Part shown: in pieces, positions 6,408-8,241 of the stretch
Layout of the letters: the number at the start of each line of letters is the position of its first letter
How positions within the stretch are numbered: the first letter of the stretch is position 1
Program-made: the position numbers and the translations under genes
The notes under the pieces: model-generated
The model's input: the letters and a program-made list of their open reading frames with translations, nothing else
What the model was told of the DNA's origin: nothing
The model's database searches: none
Assembly (NCBI GenBank): GCA_003517725.1
Contig: DOZZ01000065.1
Location: 2,012 to 10,252 of the forward strand
Length of the DNA: 8,241 nt
From: Bryobacterales bacterium
GTDB taxonomy: Bacteria > Acidobacteriota > Terriglobia > Bryobacterales > Bryobacteraceae
Reading direction: 5' to 3'

Positions 6408-7358
6408 TTATGGTTTCGCTCGCAGCGCTTCAAAGGCGCGGAATTCTTTTCGCGCTAGCGCCTCCCGCCCGGCCTTTCGATATAAGCGGGCAAGATGGTA
6501 ATGCGCTTTGGCAAAATCGGAGCGCAGTTTGGTGGCAAGCTCGTATTCGCGAACAGCCTCGGAATTTTGAGATCGCTCTTCATACAGCATTCCTAATTCG
6601 AAATGCGCGTCCGCGAAGTCCGGTTTAAGCGCTACGGCTCGCAACAAAAACTGTTCCGCGCCGTTCGATTCTGAAGGCCGCGCGCGCTTGCGCAGACTCA
6701 GGGCGTAATAGTAATTGGCGGCTGAGCTCCGGGGGTAAATTTGGACGAACCGCGCCAGCCGCTTGGTGACCTCGTCCGCATATTGAGGGGAGACATCGTA
6801 CATCTTTCCCAGGAAATCCAGAGCCTTGATGTCTCCAGGATCCAGATCGACGGCCTGGCATAGCGATTCGACCGCGGCGTCATACTGCCCCAACGAGTAA
6901 TGCGCGACGCCGAGGCCCACCCGAAGTTTTGCCGATTGCGGATAGCGTTCCACCCCGAACTCGAAAACCTTAAGGGCCGGTTCGAAGCCGCGGTGTAGGT
7001 CCAGGTCACTACCGAGATCCAACAGATTTTTCTCTGAAGGATCCATGCGGGCGGCGATCTCATATTGGCGCGCCGCCTCGTCGACATGACCTTCGGCTTC
7101 TTCGACGTCCGCCAGCAGGTTGTGCAGTTCCGCTTTGTCCGCCCGGCTCGATAGCGCGGCCAGCACCTTGCGGCTCTTCGCGGTGTTCCCGGACTGCAGG
7201 TAGGCCAGCGCGAGATTATAGCCATTGGCGTAATCGGAGGGATCGCGCTGGTAAGCCTTCTCGAAAAGCGGGATCGCCTCGGCGCTCTTGCGCTGCTCTT
7301 GCGCGACCAGCAAAGGGGCAGCACCGAACAGAAGGAGGATGCCTGTGGCGCGTCGCAT
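6408..7358 (-). CDS. Exported tetratricopeptide-repeat (TPR) protein
   Basis: A 316-residue protein starting MRRATGILLLFGAAPLLVAQEQ, a short signal peptide with two Arg, a hydrophobic core and likely cleavage near VAQ. The rest is about seven TPR units, seen as repeated pairs of helices: AIPLFEKAYQRDPSD, YNLALAYLQSG, EAARQYEIAARMDPSE, AVESLCQAVDLDPGD, FLLRAVALKPDFADAHFELG and AVREYELATKLRSDFAKAHYHLARLYRKAG. TPRs are protein-binding scaffolds; no catalytic domain is present, so the partner is unknown. ATG 7358 is preferred because it begins the signal peptide exactly; an upstream in-frame TTG at 7412 would overlap the receptor stop codon. No Shine-Dalgarno is seen. It lies 47 bp downstream of the TonB-dependent receptor remnant on the same strand, with a terminator-like hairpin between them. 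Its 3' end stops 12 bp from the lptD stop codon (convergent). Confidence 0.85.
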   Translation of the reverse strand: MRRATGILLLFGAAPLLVAQEQRKSAEAIPLFEKAYQRDPSDYANGYNLALAYLQSGNTAKSRKVLAALSSRADKAELHNLLADVEEAEGHVDEAARQYEIAARMDPSEKNLLDLGSDLDLHRGFEPALKVFEFGVERYPQSAKLRVGLGVAHYSLGQYDAAVESLCQAVDLDPGDIKALDFLGKMYDVSPQYADEVTKRLARFVQIYPRSSAANYYYALSLRKRARPSESNGAEQFLLRAVALKPDFADAHFELGMLYEERSQNSEAVREYELATKLRSDFAKAHYHLARLYRKAGREALARKEFRAFEALRAKP

Positions 7359-7359
7359 G

Positions 7360-7402
7360 AAACAGAAAACCCGGAGCGGTCCAATGTGCGGACCGCCCCG
7401 GG
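7360..7402 (-). terminator. Intrinsic terminator or attenuator after the receptor remnant
   Basis: On the minus strand a hairpin starts 3 bases after the receptor stop codon. The inner stem pairs GCGGTCC (7396-7390) with GGACCGC (7382-7376) around a 7-base loop. After one C-A mismatch the outer stem pairs CCCGG (7402-7398) with CCGGG (7374-7370). The T-rich run TTTTCTGTTT (7369-7360) follows at once. This is the classic form of a rho-independent terminator. The TPR start codon is at 7358, immediately after the T-run, so the structure may act as an attenuator for that gene. Confidence 0.75.
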
Positions 7403-7405
7403 GCT

Positions 7406-8137
7406 TTACCAATAGAATTTTAGCGCAAACTGTAATTCGCGAGCGTCATTGGGTGCATCGCGTGTCGAGCGAATCCTGGCGAAATTCTTGGTGTCCAGGA
7501 AGTTCAAGCTGCCGGGCATGGCGAACGTAGGCGTGTTAGTCAAGTTGAATGACTCCGCGCGGAATTCGAAGCGCTTGCTCTCGGTAAGGGGGAAGCTCTT
7601 AAATACCGAGAAATCAAGCCGGCGAATAGGCGGCCCAATCACCTGCGTGTTGCCGCCGCCCAAGGGCGAGAAGTCTGTCTGGCCGATCGTAGTCACCAGC
7701 GGCGGATCTCTAAAGGCGGCGGGATTGTAGTACTGCTGCACGTTGTGCGGGCCGCTGTACGGATCAACGCCGGTGTACAGCGCGAAACACCCCGTGCCAG
7801 AGCCCGTCGATTTGGTGCAGCCAATGGTCTGAGGCTGGCCCGTATCCAATGTCAGGATCCAGTTCGTGGCCCAATTGCCGAGCAGGAATTCCGCGGCCCG
7901 ATTGGAGCCGGACATGAACCGCCGGCTATTCCCAAACGGCAGCTCGTAGGTGCCGCTGGCGGACAAAGCGTGCCGGATATCGAACGGCGCCAGAGCCATA
8001 TCTTTCTGGATGCCCCAGCCCGGTATGCCGGCGGCGCGGAACCCGCCGACAGCGCCGCCGCTGAGAGCGTCGCCCGCGTCCGTTCTGGTCTTCGAGAAGG
8101 TATACGAAACCAGGGCGTTCAACCCGGTGGCGCACAC
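7406..8137 (-). pseudogene. 5'-truncated Oar-like TonB-dependent receptor (C-terminal barrel fragment)
   Basis: About 240 residues of the C-terminal beta-barrel of a TonB-dependent receptor of the carboxypeptidase-regulatory/Oar-like type common in Acidobacteriota. Diagnostic stretches are GLNALVSYTFSKTRTDAGD, KDMALAPFDIRHALSASGTY, LPFG, GNWATNWILTLDTGQP, RRLDFSVFKSFPLTESKRFEFRAESFNLTNTPTF, and the terminal ELQFALKFYW with its aromatic end. Intact family members are usually around 1000 residues or more, with plug and regulatory domains first. Here similarity begins at about ATGLNALV (near 8130). Further upstream none of the three minus-strand frames looks like receptor sequence, although this frame stays open to the window edge. 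GTG 8137 is the first in-frame start, but it lacks a signal peptide, so export is unlikely. The fragment itself has no internal stops, so the truncation may be recent. It could instead be a misassembly. Confidence 0.68.
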
Positions 8138-8241
8138 TCTTTTCTCGCGGGGGCAAACGGCTAACTGTGGAAATGTGCTCGCTCTTTGAGCCCCGCGCGT
8201 GTGACAGGACGTTATCCTGCTGCCAAAAAGCTGTCAATCAG
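8138..8241. other. Unassigned sequence upstream of the receptor break
   Basis: No gene is recognised here. Translation of the three minus-strand frames gives no receptor-like segment and two of them have stops. Visible structure includes an inverted repeat TGACAG (8202-8207) / CTGTCA (8231-8236) and, overlapping it, a palindromic CAGGA-cgtta-TCCTG (8205-8219). A minus-strand TTGACA (8237-8232) is followed after 15 bases by GATAAC. It may be the end of a mobile element or a promoter region fused to the receptor tail by deletion; neither can be shown from this window. Confidence 0.4.

Noticed and set aside
7359..7412. Longer TPR start at TTG 7412
   Set aside because: The added residues are encoded by the hairpin and the receptor stop region and would bury the signal peptide behind 18 extra residues.
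7926..8237. 103-codon minus-strand open frame overlapping the receptor fragment
   Set aside because: Its downstream part is an out-of-frame reading of clear receptor sequence, and its N-terminal part resembles no family I recognise.

Overview
The window looks like chromosomal DNA from a GC-rich, Gram-negative (diderm) bacterium, most likely an acidobacterium of the Bryobacterales/Solibacter type. The evidence is an outer-membrane LPS-assembly protein (LptD), a periplasmic SurA-like parvulin, and a C-terminal piece of an Oar-like TonB-dependent receptor ending in ALKFYW, a receptor family greatly expanded in Acidobacteriota. The taxonomic call is inference from protein style, not from a marker gene. 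No rRNA, tRNA, CRISPR array or complete insertion sequence is visible.

Layout. (1) Bases 1-1882, minus strand: a soluble pyridine nucleotide transhydrogenase (sthA) followed after 26 bp by a ROK-family sugar kinase-like gene that runs off the left edge. They look like an operon linking NAD(P)H balance to sugar metabolism, but the ROK protein lacks the usual N-terminal phosphate-binding DxGGT motif. (2) Bases 1976-6395: envelope-biogenesis genes. A secreted PpiC/SurA-like prolyl isomerase (+) is divergent from sthA. A zinc-ribbon/RDD membrane protein (-) converges on it. lptD (+) is divergent from the RDD gene. SurA is the known chaperone for LptD in E. coli, so the neighbourhood makes functional sense although the genes are not one operon. 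(3) Bases 6408-8137, minus strand: a TPR protein with a signal peptide lies downstream of a TonB-dependent receptor remnant. A strong hairpin with a T-run separates them and ends only 8-11 bases before the TPR start codon. (4) Bases 8138-8241: sequence that does not continue the receptor in any frame, so the receptor appears truncated at its 5' side by insertion or deletion.

Most of the window is ordinary housekeeping and envelope content. The points most worth a second look are the abrupt 5' end of the receptor near 8130, the terminator/attenuator directly before the TPR gene, the altered nucleotide-binding loop of the ROK protein, and the parvulin-RDD-LptD neighbourhood. I see no clear evidence of a wholly new system.
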